Notes under the pieces: generated by a model
Seen by the model: only the letters and a program-made list of their open reading frames with translations
Told to the model about the DNA's origin: nothing
Databases searched by the model: none
Shown: positions 45,566 to 56,214 of the stretch, in pieces
How the letters are laid out: every line of letters starts with the position of its first letter
Position numbering within the stretch: position 1 is the stretch's first letter
Made by a program: the position numbers and the translations under genes
DNA from: Ectobius pallidus
Taxonomy: Eukaryota > Arthropoda > Insecta > Blattodea > Ectobiidae
DNA: 64,000 nt
Assembly (NCBI GenBank): GCA_964059195.1
Contig: CAXKWD010000008.1
Coordinates: 46,429,502-46,493,501 of the forward strand
Direction: 5' to 3'

Positions 45566-47133
45566 GGGTTACTGTACCAGTAGTTGACCATTTAAGGCTT
45601 TTTATTTCTTTGATAAAGACTATAATACACAATACTGCAAGAATTGAATAAGTAATTTATGTAAAAGAAAGTTTGAAAGCTGCTTTACAAAATGCATATA
45701 AAAGTTTTCAATATTAAACAATCGGTGTACTACTTATCTCAGTTCAAAAATAATTTGTTGTGATGTACCTGTAGGCTAGTTGACCACTACTACCCAGTTC
45801 TTGACCACTGCTTGCACAAGTAGTTGACCACAATTTATATTACTGAATTTTGTTGAAAAATATATGAAACTGATATGTTTGCAGGTTGCAGAATACGTGT
45901 TGCATTTGGCAATAAAGCAGACTGCATAATGTCATTCTCAGAACAAAGTTTAGGCACATTGTATGTAACATGTGCCTTGCAACCATTCACTAATAGAAGG
46001 ATAGGAAACATAATTTGCTAACTCTCCACCCACGAAATCAACACATTTGCAATATAGGCAATTGATAATAAATAGCACCTGTTATCTACCCATTTCTTGA
46101 TCTACCAATTCCTTAGAAATTTAAGGGCCTTCATGTCCTGAATAGGAAACTTCCCCCCCCCTTCCTTTTTCCACTTTTGGGGCAAGTTTGAAAGCCTAAC
46201 TCGTTCACATTAAACATTCTTGAAGGATCTTTCAAAATATCCAGTACATTCTCTTCTTTTACATAAGCATGCAATTCATTGAACCAGTTTCTATTTCTTC
46301 CACATCTGCTCGAGCTGTATGAATACCTTCTAAATACCTTTCTGACATCATTGGATGCCACGTCATGAACGATTCGAACCAACGTCTACCTGGTTTGTTG
46401 TTTTTAAAAGGAATTTTTCTACTTGCATTTATCTTTAAAATCTTGTTTTACAGTTTCTTTAACAGTTTCAAACATTGTGTGCCTTTTTATTGTCCGGCAC
46501 TTCTTTTGCACAAGGAAATATCCCAAGAAACAAGTAAATTTTCCTAAATTTTTAATGGAACAGTACATTTTAGTTTAATTAGGAATGAAGAATTTGGTAT
46601 GCCATATTTCCTTGCAGTTTTTCTTATGTTGGACCATAAATTTCACTTGTAAGGTGCTGGTCAACTAATAGAGTAAGGGATTCCATTTGTTAACCGCTAG
46701 TGGTCAACTACTAGATACCCGGCCATTTTGGTGTTTCAGCCTTTTCTTGCCCTAACAATCAAAAAGGGGTTGTTAGCAATAGGTCATTAGCGTTAAGTAA
46801 TGTGCATTTTAATCATATGAATAACAAAAGAAATGATTATGTCATTAATCAGTATGGCTGTACAAGAATGATAGAAAAATGCGCAGCTTACCTTCTTTAT
46901 TAATATCTGAAGCAAGCCACCTTGCACCACCAGAAAACAATGCTAAAGAATGGCAACCATTCAGTAGATTCAGTACCTAATAATTGTAGCCTATTTGGTG
47001 AGGCAATCCCTACTCTTTCAAATGACATATAATTCTATACTCTTTGGTTTAGCACAACAAAACACTGCCTTATTATAGCCTATGCTGATTTGGTCAACTA
47101 TAGGTGCATGGTCAACTACCGGTACAGTAACCC
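45566..47133 (-). mobile_element. pogo-like element nested in X, 1.6 kb
   Basis: Inverted ends share GGGTTACTGTACC then GTAGTTGACCAT with one mismatch in 26 bp, flanked by TA on each side (45564-45565, 47134-47135). It carries a pogo/Tigger-type transposase fragment on the minus strand. The subterminal motif GTAGTTGACCA or close variants recurs at several points (near 45583, 45780, 45828, 46660, 46700 and 47098), possibly transposase-binding sites. Internally deleted. Confidence 0.85.
46131..46400 (-). pseudogene. pogo/Tigger-like transposase fragment
   Basis: Across a frameshift on the minus strand: 'GRRWFESFMTWHPMMSERY' (CENP-B-type HTH end), then 'WFNELHAYVKEENVLDIL' and 'PSRMFNVNELGFQTCPKSGK', the start of the DDE region. 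The motif normally reads N-x-D-E-T-G-F in this family; here it is NVNELGF, so the first catalytic aspartate is gone. The rest of the gene is missing. Confidence 0.82.
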
Positions 47134-47604
47134 TATCACTTTGAAATGTCACTAACTTTAAATTCTGATATTCCAAAATCAAATTTAATTCAATTAAATG
47201 TCATCCACATGCCCTGTCCCATACCCCGGTTTTGTATATTCTAATGCATTTTTCCACAAAACAATGTTATTTCCTTTTCAACTTTTTTCCTGCCAATGAG
47301 TATGAATGTGTGAAGAATATTAACCCCTAAAAAATAAAATGAAATAAAATTGTCACTCCACTTAATGAACATGAAGAATGTCCCAAGGGTTTTTGGTCAT
47401 CCACATGGCTGAAAAGAATGGAATTTTTTCTGCAGAAATGAGAAATTTGTATAACTGGCAACAGTGTTAGAAAGCCAACAGTCAGCTTGTGGTTGAATTG
47501 TAAGGTTGAATTTTGCTTGCTTACAAACAGTTTGGGATTAACAAAGGACTTTGCATCATTTTCAAGGAAAGCGTTTTTGTTCCCCCTCATTAACATAGCT
47601 TCTA

Positions 47605-48487
47605 CAGTGCCTTTTTTTTTACTCGTGGCCGGGCGATCGGCTGGAGGTAGCTGCGAGCGCACAGTGCTTCTCGCCGTTCCTGGCTCCCGCCTTTCTCCCC
47701 GTCAGTGCATGTGCGGTCGTTGCTAGCGGAGGTTCTTGTTTTCTTCTTTGTGGTTAAATTGTGATAGTTCTGTTATAATGCCAAGATGTGTGTATACTTT
47801 AGCACACCGCATATTCATGTATGATTCCTATGTGCAAACAGAGTTCTGTAGAGAAGTGACACGGCTATTTGTAGACAGATTCCCTGGTATCCCTGTGCCT
47901 CACAGAGAGACAGTTCGTAAACTTGTAAACAGATTCAGAGAAACGGGTTCTGTTCTTGATAAGAAATAAAATAAAAATTCGCCGTGTGCTTACAGATAAA
48001 AAACTCGATGAGATAGCACAAAAGTTAGAACGTAGCCCTAGAAAATCTCTGAGTAGGTTATCACAGGAAACGAGGGTTTCACAATTCTCGGCTTGGAAAG
48101 CCACTAAACTTATGAAATTAAAACCATATAAGATAACCATAGTTCAGGAACTGCAACCACGTGATACTGTGAGTAGAGTAAATTTCTGCAATTGGGTGTT
48201 GGGTAAAGTTAATGATGGCTCAATGGACCCTAAGTAAATTTTTTTCACAGACGAAGCATGGTTTCATTTACATGGTCATGTATCGACACAAAGCAACAGA
48301 TACTGGAGTGCAGAAAAACCCGATATTGTACACGAAATGCTATTGCATGACCAGAAAATTGGTGTTTGGTGTGCTGTGTGTGTGCACTGACGGGGAGAAA
48401 GGCGGGAGCCAGGAACGGCGAGAAGCACTGTGAGCTCGCAGCTATCTCCAGCCGACCGCCCGGCCACGAGTAAAAAAAAAGGCACTG
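47605..48487 (+). mobile_element. mariner-like element with about 103-bp inverted ends, nested in X
   Basis: Both ends start CAGTGCCTTTTTTTTTACTC and remain inverted for about 103 bp with a few mismatches, flanked by TA (47603-47604, 48488-48489). It encodes the 5' half of a transposase; the 3' half is deleted up to the right inverted repeat. The long, GC-rich ends contrast with the AT-rich host element. Confidence 0.92.
47778..48384 (+). pseudogene. mariner/Tc-type transposase fragment with DUF4817-like head
   Basis: The ATG at 47778 begins 'MPRCVYTLAHRIFMYDSYV', then 'RLFVDRFPGIPVPHRETV' and 'LVNRFRETGSVLDKK', an HTH head common in insect mariner-like proteins. A frameshift or stop near 47967 is followed by 'RRVLTDKKLDEIAQKL', 'SPRKSLSRLSQETRVS' and 'VNFCNWVLGKVNDG'. 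After another stop (48235) the DDE start is readable only in shifted frames. The C-terminal half is absent. Confidence 0.85.
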
Positions 48488-49170
48488 TAGAAAGTAGGCA
48501 GAAAGTGAATATTAATTAATTTTGATTATGCACTATGATAAACCTTCCAATTCAAAGTACTTGACTGAAGTTGAGCTTACAGAGGTTTAGGAATGGCTTG
48601 CTGAGACCACTTAAACTCCTTTTTTGTCATCCACATGCCTGATTTTTGTGTCATCCATATGTCTCATGAAGGGGTATGTGGATGACTCTCAAGTCATGTA
48701 GATGATAAATGTAGGATACTATTGTGTTTGCGGTGTCTGTGACCTGTACTTAGGATCTTAAAACTGATTATATGAATTTCTGCTTGATTCCCCCCTCCCC
48801 CAAAACCATAAAAACACAGTCTCGTTAAAATTACATTAATTCTGGAGTATGCACACAAATTTGCAAATTTGGTGCAAAATCAACTGAAGTATGCTGAGAA
48901 AAATATGAAATCACATAAAGAAAAGCAGATTGTTGCCAAAGTTAGTCATTAATGTGGCCTTCTGCCATCCACATGTACACGGATGTCATTCACATGACTT
49001 TAAAAAAATAAAGAAATTAAAATAAATAAAAATATAAATATGCTCTGCTGGTGTCATATTATAATCAAGTAACCCCTGAAGTATTTTAGTAATTTTTTTG
49101 AGATTTTTTTAACAAAGTAAAAAATTTGAATTTTACACACTCCAAATTTTCCCGTATTTGAAGAATCACC

Positions 49171-49838
49171 CAGCTAGGAGTCTTAACCATTATGCTATGA
49201 GTGAATGTTGAGCAATGAAGGAAGCTTTCGTATATTTGAGTTATGATAGGGAGGATTTCATGAGTTTTAACACAATCTGTTTTCATAATTTTGAGATATT
49301 TTGTTAGTTATGAAAAGAGTAGTGTTGGTGCATGGGAATTTTCCTGCATCAATTAAGCCACATTTTATGTTATAATACAGCGTTTTTTATAATTATGAAA
49401 TATTATGTATGGTGCAATATGTATGTATTGCACAAAATTTGAACAAAAATTGCACAAAATATTGAACAAAAACCTTGGTATGGTGCAATATGCAATATGT
49501 ATGTATAATATTATGTATGGTAGTTCACTGTTTGTATTGTGAAATAGCCTATTTTGTTGCAAGGGTCGTTTTTATAATTGTGAAATATTATGTGGAGGTG
49601 AAAGGGGCTTTCTTTATTGTGAAATATTAGGTGACATGTCAATTGCAATTATGCATTACCGGCGGCTACAGGCATGATGGCATGCGCTGCATGGAAGGGG
49701 GGGGCACGTGGCACACGGGAAGCAGCCAGGCGATTGGGGAGTGGAAAGGGGAGCAGCGTGGGGTGCAAAGTTCCATTATGCCCACATAGAAATGATAAGT
49801 CCAAAACTGAGTTCAGCGTGTTTTTTTCTTTATGAATT
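49171..49838. repeat. SINE-like head (right half) and associated repeat, copy 2
   Basis: Matches 35691-36110 throughout, with an extra local expansion of 'gcacaaaatttgaacaaaa' and 'gtatgtat' text near 49410-49510. Finishes in less AT-rich sequence (49660-49760). Confidence 0.7.
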
Positions 49839-50470
49839 TTGAATAATATATTACAACAGGATGCATTACTTATGGTAGGGCCTATATTTTGCATATTTTC
49901 ACTTGGTAATGAGGTACGGAATCATATTCTGGGCAACTCTTCCCATAGGGAGAAAATATTTAGATTACAAAAACGGGCAATAAGAATAATAGGCTATGTG
50001 GAAAGAAAAAAAGGGAATCTTGTAAACCGCTATTTGAAAAATTAAAAGTCCTCACTCTTACAGGGGAGTATATATATACTCTCTTATGTGTTATGTAGTG
50101 GATAATATTGATAAATTTCAAACTAATTTTAGTGTAGCCTACATGGACGTACTACCAGAAACATGAATGATCTATACAGACCAACTAACTCGTTAAAACT
50201 CTTTCAGAAGGGTGCTTATTATTCTGCAATATCGGTACAGATATATAACAAGCTTCCAAGCAACATTAAATTATTATGTATTCAAAGAAAAAGCAAACCT
50301 TTCAAAACATCTGTCAAGAAATTTTTAATAACTCACACATTCTACAATTTGGAGGAATATTTCCAGCTTGGATAAATTTGGCAGCTTGCAGTTTCTGTAT
50401 ATTATTGATATAACATGCATGTATTTTTTGATCTGACGTGTTCTATATCCTTGAGCCCCGCTTAACACAG
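49839..50470 (+). pseudogene. LINE C-terminal coding remnant and 3' tail
   Basis: 'LGNSSHREKIFRLQKRAIRI' (49920-49985), then across frameshifts 'IDKFQTNF', 'MNDLYRPTNSLKLFQKGAYY' and 'YNKLPSNIKLL', ending 'FLITHTFYNLEEYF' (50330-50365). This is the C-terminus typical of jockey-like LINEs in arthropods. The 3' tail (50376-50470) matches 36190-36300. Confidence 0.85.
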
Positions 50471-50499
50471 GATCTACAGGACGAGATATCTACATCTAC

Positions 50500-50640
50500 A
50501 TTGACAAACCGTTGGGTACAAGGCAAACCTGCGGGTGCAAGGCACTGACTCACGCATTTTTAATATTTGGTACAAGGGGCACTCTCAAATGTTTAATATT
50601 TGATACAAGGGCCACTCTCGTAGTTGAATTGGCACATGCT
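50500..50640. repeat. Copy of the 'ggtacaagggcac' minisatellite
   Basis: Shares 'gacaaaccgttgggtacaag' and three units of the 33-36 bp repeat with 41370-41545. Confidence 0.8.
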
Positions 50641-50819
50641 AAAAGGGCCTCAGAGTCAAAAAATGGCAAACTGAGTTAAGCATGAAAATTGCATTTTAGG
50701 TTCTCATGTAAAAATGTTAATATAGTAAAAAAGGGTAACGTTGAGGTAAGTAATACCTTCCGGTAAAGTTAATTAGTTTTAAAAGAAAATTAGGGTTGCG
50801 TACAAACCGTTCTCATAAT

Positions 50820-51200
50820 GAATAGAGGAGAAAGTGTGATGACTGAGGTAGTTCACTGGTTCCGCCGCTAGGTAGCAGTTACTCTGCTTGAGATTCACGG
50901 GAGCAAGATTACTACGGGCGGTATAGGAAAAATTGCAAACACTCTTAAACAAAATAATACATTAATCTATTTCAAAATGACTCATCTTATCTAAATTGAA
51001 TTCTTAGATACTTTTGACAATTTTCGGGCTGCTTTACATGTCTTGGAAGATCTCATCTCCATAAATAAACATGACCGTGTGTAACAGTAATTTCTCAGAT
51101 TGCAAGAAGCTTGACCGTAACATTTCGTTCCACATCTTTCCAAAAATCGAAGATGTTCACAAGCAATGAACAATTACATAATATAGGTATGAAACAGTTA
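50820..51200 (-). pseudogene. Possible 3' remnant of a P-like element
   Basis: The minus-strand frame at 50991-51173 ends 'TCKAARKLSKVSKNSI', resembling the end of the transposase of element B ('RATAKSSRKLSKLSCN'). The adjacent 'gttcactggttccgccgc' resembles the subterminal 'gttcaccgttcccgccgc' of B near 57727. Too short and diverged to be certain. Confidence 0.4.
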
Positions 51201-52296
51201 AGGGATGATTTCATCTAATATTTTGTTGCCTAGAAAATAGGGTAGAGGGTATGTTAGTATAATCTGAAGAGAATTTGTTAAAGAATGTACATTTGTATAC
51301 AAATAACAACGTATAATTAGGGTAGAAAACAGCTAAGGTATATTTTATAAATTAATATTAATATTACATTGTATAGAATATTACTGAGTATTAATTTGTA
51401 TTAATATTGTATTAATAGTAATATTATTTATATTAATATTAATTTTCTCCTGGCTGTATGGGGTAAGTTATGTAGGTGAAACACGGTCAAAAGTGTAGAT
51501 CTATGTACAAATTATGTGAACAGAGATAATATAAACTAAGGGATGGTTTGTGAATTGCAGGGCACGGAAAATTTCATAAGCAGCACTACAAAAATAGGGC
51601 GCGTGATCTTTAAAATTGGCGTCTCAACATCCGATAAAGACGCACATATGCAAAAATTGTTTTGCAATGCATTCTACATATATCACACAATATTTCAAAG
51701 CATTTTCCCTGATTTTTTCATAAAAAAATTAAATCCTCTTGCCTTAACTACAGCCCGCTATTTGCTCAAACCCTCGACCATTCGCCGTTCGCTGTAACTG
51801 ATGTACGTCTTTTGTTGTTAAATTATATTATTAAAAAAGGAACAAGATTTTAAACTAATAAGGCATTTGCTATGATAATTATACATAAAAATTACTAACA
51901 TAAGTGAACAGAAAATATGATAAATAATCCAATAAATGCATAAATAAAAGTAGTGCAGATTTACTAAGTTAGAAAAAAGCTTCATTCACTCCTTTTCCCC
52001 AGCGGGTCAATCTTGCAGTATGGGTGCAAGTAGTCAGTTAATATAGTAATATTATTGAGTCCACGAATAAATTATGTAAAAATGTTTACGTTATAGCTGG
52101 TATTTTATGGAAAAGATGCCTGCTAATACCTCAATACCATTCTGATAGCTTTAGCTTTAGAGTAATTACTATTACTCGTTAACCATTATAGATATATAGG
52201 TGGTACTCGATTTATAGTAAGATCCAAATATTTCACTAAACCTTACACGCTTGATCTCTTTCTGGACACAAAAATAAAATAATAAATGTCGCATAG
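51201..52296. other. AT-rich spacer, no gene
   Basis: Runs of 'attaatatt' text at 51350-51440 and an unsupported 84-codon frame at 51543-51797. Nothing else recognised. Confidence 0.45.
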
Positions 52297-53214
52297 TGTT
52301 CACGCAAGCTAAGGGTTTTTTCCAGCATATTTATTATGTGCAGTGAATAGTTTTAATTCAAATCATCCGCTAGATTTTCTTGCGCCAAGTATTAAGTTGA
52401 GTAGGCGTATATTACATCATATCCTGATCACGAGTTCTTTGTGACGGGTATTTCCCCTGTAAGGACGCCTCGAAGAGCGTCAGGAAGCCTCATCAGTATT
52501 AAGCCTGCAGTTATACGGACAAGTTGCGTTCTGATACTGCTCTGATTTACTAGTAACAAAGGCCTCTTCGCGCCCTTTGTATTTGTACTAGAAATCGTAG
52601 GAATAAAACTTCATTCCAAGTTTTATTCAATACAAGTAAATTGTTCAACATAATTTACGCATTTTTAATATTCAAAGTGCATTAGTTTCACTTGCAAGCT
52701 CCACGTAAGTACATAGCGTGTGACGTCATCAGTTAACCAAGAAGCTATATTACGTGAACGTTCAAGTGCTAATAACTTTAAATATATTCAATTTACAGTA
52801 AATTTTATTTCCTTTAATTTGAGATATAACTCATTGGTAAAATACAAAATTTACTAAATTACTTCCAGTGGTGCAACACTATTCGCGCCATTTTCCAGTT
52901 CATTGTTTCAACGTGTTTCTTTAATTATTATTCAGTGTTCATATATTGTTTCTTCAAGTGTTTACAAGTATTAATAAAGTGCAAAGTTTTTCATTACATG
53001 TTAGATTGATAAACCAATATGATTCCTGTGATCTCTGTACCCAGTGTCCTCGTGATATAGTCCACTCTTGCTCTAAATGGTCCTCCGCTTCTCAGAGAGA
53101 TTTTCTATGTATTGCACATACATTGTTTCACTCCGTCCAGAACATTTGTTCCTCTAAAACCTGAACCTTAACATTTGATCCTTGGACCGGGTATTTTACA
53201 CCAGTACCCTAACA
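52297..53214 (+). repeat. LTR 1 of the Gag-only element (3' edge uncertain)
   Basis: Begins TGTTCACG after the host sequence 'gcatag'. The right edge cannot be fixed by comparison because both downstream copies are followed by the same leader and the third LTR is cut by the window end. ACA ends at 53173 and 53214 are the best candidates. Confidence 0.7.
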
Positions 53215-53235
53215 TTGGTTCCTCACGGGCAGGAT
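53139..53235 (+). repeat. Reiterated 'aacatttg.tcct' motif at the LTR/leader junction
   Basis: 'aacatttgttcctc', 'aacatttgatccttggaccgg' (split here as aacatttgatcc and ttggaccgg) and 'aacattggttcctcacggg' follow one another. This parallels the tandem motif at the LTR edge of the minus-strand BEL/Pao element and may mark the primer-binding region. Confidence 0.5.
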
Positions 53236-53515
53236 CATATTGGTACAATCATATTTATTGCATACTTGTATTCGCAAATGCCGTTTCTCGAATTCGTCTC
53301 ATAACTGTGCTTCCGCGTCGGTCGGTTCGTGAGTTCCAGCAACCCTGAACTTCGCAACACAGGACAGCGTCTTGCAGCAGTGATTCGAGACATTGTGGGA
53401 TTCCGGTCCACAACGAACATCAAGAAAGCAGTGAACAGCTGATTCATACATTATCGTGCAGCAGTTGTAGAATTTAACTGTCAATTGCAAGTAATTTCCA
53501 CATTTCACACACAAC

Positions 53516-55564
53516 ATGGAAGGTGATTTACGAGCCTTAATTAGACGTAGAGGTGTTATTAAGCGAGAGCTTACTTTTCTACAAAAGTCGTGTGAAACTG
53601 CAAATCAAGACACCGATGTGTTCTTATTAAAAGTTAAATTTGACAAGATAAATGAAGTATGGGACAAATTTGATATTGTTCAAACACAAATAGAATCTCT
53701 TGTGGAAGCAGAAGAAGATTTGGATGAACATGCAGAATACAAGGAAGTTATGATGAATGGTTACTTCGAGTTAAAAGCTAAACTCAGTGCAATCCTATGT
53801 CATCATGAGCAAGTGCATAGTGCGAATTCTGTGAACAGTCAACATTCTAATCACAGTGGTAATTCTCATCACACATGTCAATCTTGTACGTCACAGTGCA
53901 ACAATAAAAATATACAACTCCCAAGAATCCAAATTCCTGTATTCAGTGGAGATGTGACTAATTTCAAGCATTATCATGACACTTTCAGTAGTTTAGTGGT
54001 AAACAATGAATCGTTTGATTCCATCCAGAAATATCATTATTTATTAAGTTCTTTGAAGGGGCAGGCTCACGCGCTCATTCAGAATCTTCCAGTCACTAAT
54101 GAGAATTTTCCTATAGCATGGAACTTGGTGTGCTCTAGATATAATAACACTCGAGTCATTGCCACAGCTCACATCAAAAATCTACTTTCGTTACCAATAA
54201 TGAAAGATGAAAACGTTACAGACTTGCGAAACTTACTAAATCAGTTTCAAAGCAATCTTAACGCCATCGAAGCTCTCAATATTGAAATCCCATTACACGA
54301 AGTCATGTTCATTCAATTAATATTGGATCATCTTGGTGAGACGACACGCAAAGAATGGGAAAGTAAAATTGACTCAAAAAGGTTCACATCGCTTCAAGAG
54401 CTGATGAACTTCCTAGAAGCCAAGTCTCATTCATTAGAAGTGCTATCCAATTCCAACAACGTGTCCAGCCCATCACCTGCAAGAAAGGTTGAGCTGCGAT
54501 CGCCACAATACACTGTCCAGAAGTCGCGACAGTCGTACGGAGGTACAAACAGGTTATCTTGTGCCTATTGTCAACGAAATCACAAACTGTACCATTGTGA
54601 TGAATTTAGGCAAATTCCAGTCAATGAGCGATGGAATTTCGTCAAGTCACAGCACCTGTGTGTAAATTGTTTCTCATCAAATCATACGGTACAGCAGTGC
54701 AATTTAGATTCCTTCTGTAGTTGTGGAAAAGCAAGTCACAGTCAGTTACTGCATAGTGACATGAATACGGTTTCGCTCCAGGATGATTCGATCTCTACGA
54801 CAGATGAAATGCCAGAAATGCATTCTTTCGTTGTCACGAGCAAATCTACACATCAGCAAATTTGTCCTCTTTGTAAACTAAATCACGCTTTACATAAGTG
54901 CCACAAATTTAGCAGATTAAGAATACATCAACGATGGAAGTTCGTGCGATCCAAGAAGCTTTGTTTCAACTGCTTCTCTTCTGAACACAAGGTACAAATG
55001 TGTTCTCTTCAGGCTTATTGTAAGTGTGGCTCAAATCACAGCAAGCTATTACACTTTACAACTAAGAAAGGTCAGTCCAAAGCATACGCCCTAACATGCT
55101 TTAACGTCAGTCGAAGTCAACAGAGTACTTCACTACATAGCAATTCTAAACAAACTAGAATTCAAAACAATTCAAGCAAAGCCTCTCATCACATGCAGAG
55201 CAAACGCTTCGAGACAAACAGACCCAGTGCAGCGGTCACACCAGTTCGCAATAGCTTCGCTTCCTTCAGAACCAGGAACGAACATTTGCACCCAACCATT
55301 CACAATAAATCTTTCAACAGCCAAGGAAGATTTAAAACAAGTGATAGTGTAAATACAAAATGTAAATCAGATCCTTTCTACCGAGTTTTTCATTCTAAAA
55401 GCAACACTCAGTGTCTGTCTTCAGAGCGAAACAACACTCCGCAGTGTCTGCCTTCATTGAAAAACAGTACTCCGCAGTGTCTGTCTTCAGAGCGAAACAA
55501 CACTCAACAGTATCTGTCATCATCTAGAAACAAGAATCAGCAGTGTTTATCATTTTCAAAATAG
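53516..55564 (+). CDS. BEL-type Gag, 682 residues, duplicated zinc module
   Basis: ATG at 53516, stop at 55562-55564, uninterrupted. Residues 1-95 are charged and helical. A DUF1759-type core begins near residue 134 ('LPRIQIPVFSGDVTNFKHY') and runs to about 300. Two complete Cys/His modules follow: about 348-413 ('CAYCQRNHKLYHC' ... 'HLCVNCFSSNHTVQQC') and about 449-512 ('CPLCKLNHALHKC' ... 'KLCFNCFSSEHKVQMC'). The minus-strand BEL/Pao element has one such module. The last 55 residues are five 11-residue repeats of the form 'NTPQCLSSERN'. Gag packages RNA and forms particles in this family; with no Pol in the element, reverse transcription must come from elsewhere. Retention of a clean frame in nearly identical copies argues that the protein is used. 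Confidence 0.93.
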   Translation: MEGDLRALIRRRGVIKRELTFLQKSCETANQDTDVFLLKVKFDKINEVWDKFDIVQTQIESLVEAEEDLDEHAEYKEVMMNGYFELKAKLSAILCHHEQVHSANSVNSQHSNHSGNSHHTCQSCTSQCNNKNIQLPRIQIPVFSGDVTNFKHYHDTFSSLVVNNESFDSIQKYHYLLSSLKGQAHALIQNLPVTNENFPIAWNLVCSRYNNTRVIATAHIKNLLSLPIMKDENVTDLRNLLNQFQSNLNAIEALNIEIPLHEVMFIQLILDHLGETTRKEWESKIDSKRFTSLQELMNFLEAKSHSLEVLSNSNNVSSPSPARKVELRSPQYTVQKSRQSYGGTNRLSCAYCQRNHKLYHCDEFRQIPVNERWNFVKSQHLCVNCFSSNHTVQQCNLDSFCSCGKASHSQLLHSDMNTVSLQDDSISTTDEMPEMHSFVVTSKSTHQQICPLCKLNHALHKCHKFSRLRIHQRWKFVRSKKLCFNCFSSEHKVQMCSLQAYCKCGSNHSKLLHFTTKKGQSKAYALTCFNVSRSQQSTSLHSNSKQTRIQNNSSKASHHMQSKRFETNRPSAAVTPVRNSFASFRTRNEHLHPTIHNKSFNSQGRFKTSDSVNTKCKSDPFYRVFHSKSNTQCLSSERNNTPQCLPSLKNSTPQCLSSERNNTQQYLSSSRNKNQQCLSFSK

Positions 55565-56214
55565 TGAAAAGATATTTACTTGCATTATCTGCATATATCC
55601 AGTTAGAGAGCTATTATGTCTGTAAGAACTATGAAAAGATAGCCAAACCGTTACACTGTGATATATGTAAGAAAGCTATTCTTTAGCACTGTTTGTGTTA
55701 AAAACTCACTTAATGTTTATCCAATGTTCTTTCTCCATTATGTCAAGATATCATGTTATTAATACAAGATCATCAGCTGTGCCCTGAATGATATAAAGAA
55801 ATCATCACGCATTTCTTCAACAAGTTTTACAGATTGTATTTCAACAAGCCACCTAATCTACACTACATGCTTCTGATTCATCTGTTGTGCACAAGTCGAA
55901 GTCTTCACTTATAGATGTTACAACAACAGTTTGGATTCCAGCCATCATTCACCTAGACCTTCACAACCTTACGTGTGGTTCCAGTCTAATTAGTGTAGAG
56001 TCAGTGCTTCAATGTAAATAGTGAAATCAGTGCTTTTCTATTCAATATCATATTCTTGCAATATATGTAAGAAGTAATATTTTCCAACACATATCACATG
56101 TATACATCCAATTAGAATCAGTGATGGTTTTGTGTACATATAAGTGTCTTTTCCATTATAGCTTGCATTCCTGTTATGTTTTTTATTGACGTTATACGTC
56201 AAAGGCGCGGAGTA
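55565..56214 (+). other. Untranslated 3' region of the Gag-only element
   Basis: No coding remains of pol in any frame. Just before the next LTR is a 7-bp-stem, 3-nt-loop inverted repeat TTGACGT-tat-ACGTCAA (56186-56202), immediately followed by the purine-rich AAAGGCGCGGAG, a candidate plus-strand primer. Repeated at 62565-63214. Confidence 0.75.

Larger units (their letters stand above)
45451..49170. mobile_element. Inverted-repeat element X, superfamily unassigned
   Basis: Ends are inverted over about 29 bp, starting GGGTGATTCTTCAAATACGG. Comparison with the empty copy at 35.7 kb puts the insertion at AGCT, which appears on both sides (45447-45450, 49171-49174); because AGCT is palindromic a TA target cannot be excluded. 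Subtracting a pogo-like and a mariner-like insertion leaves about 1.27 kb of its own sequence. That sequence holds many copies of GTCATCCACATG or variants (47200, 47396, 48627, 48650, 48676 inverted, 48693, 48965, 48984). No transposase is encoded. Confidence 0.8.

Noticed and set aside
52946..53164. 72-codon frame in the LTR (repeated at 56864-57082)
   Set aside because: Lies inside the LTR and is duplicated only because the LTR is; no motif.
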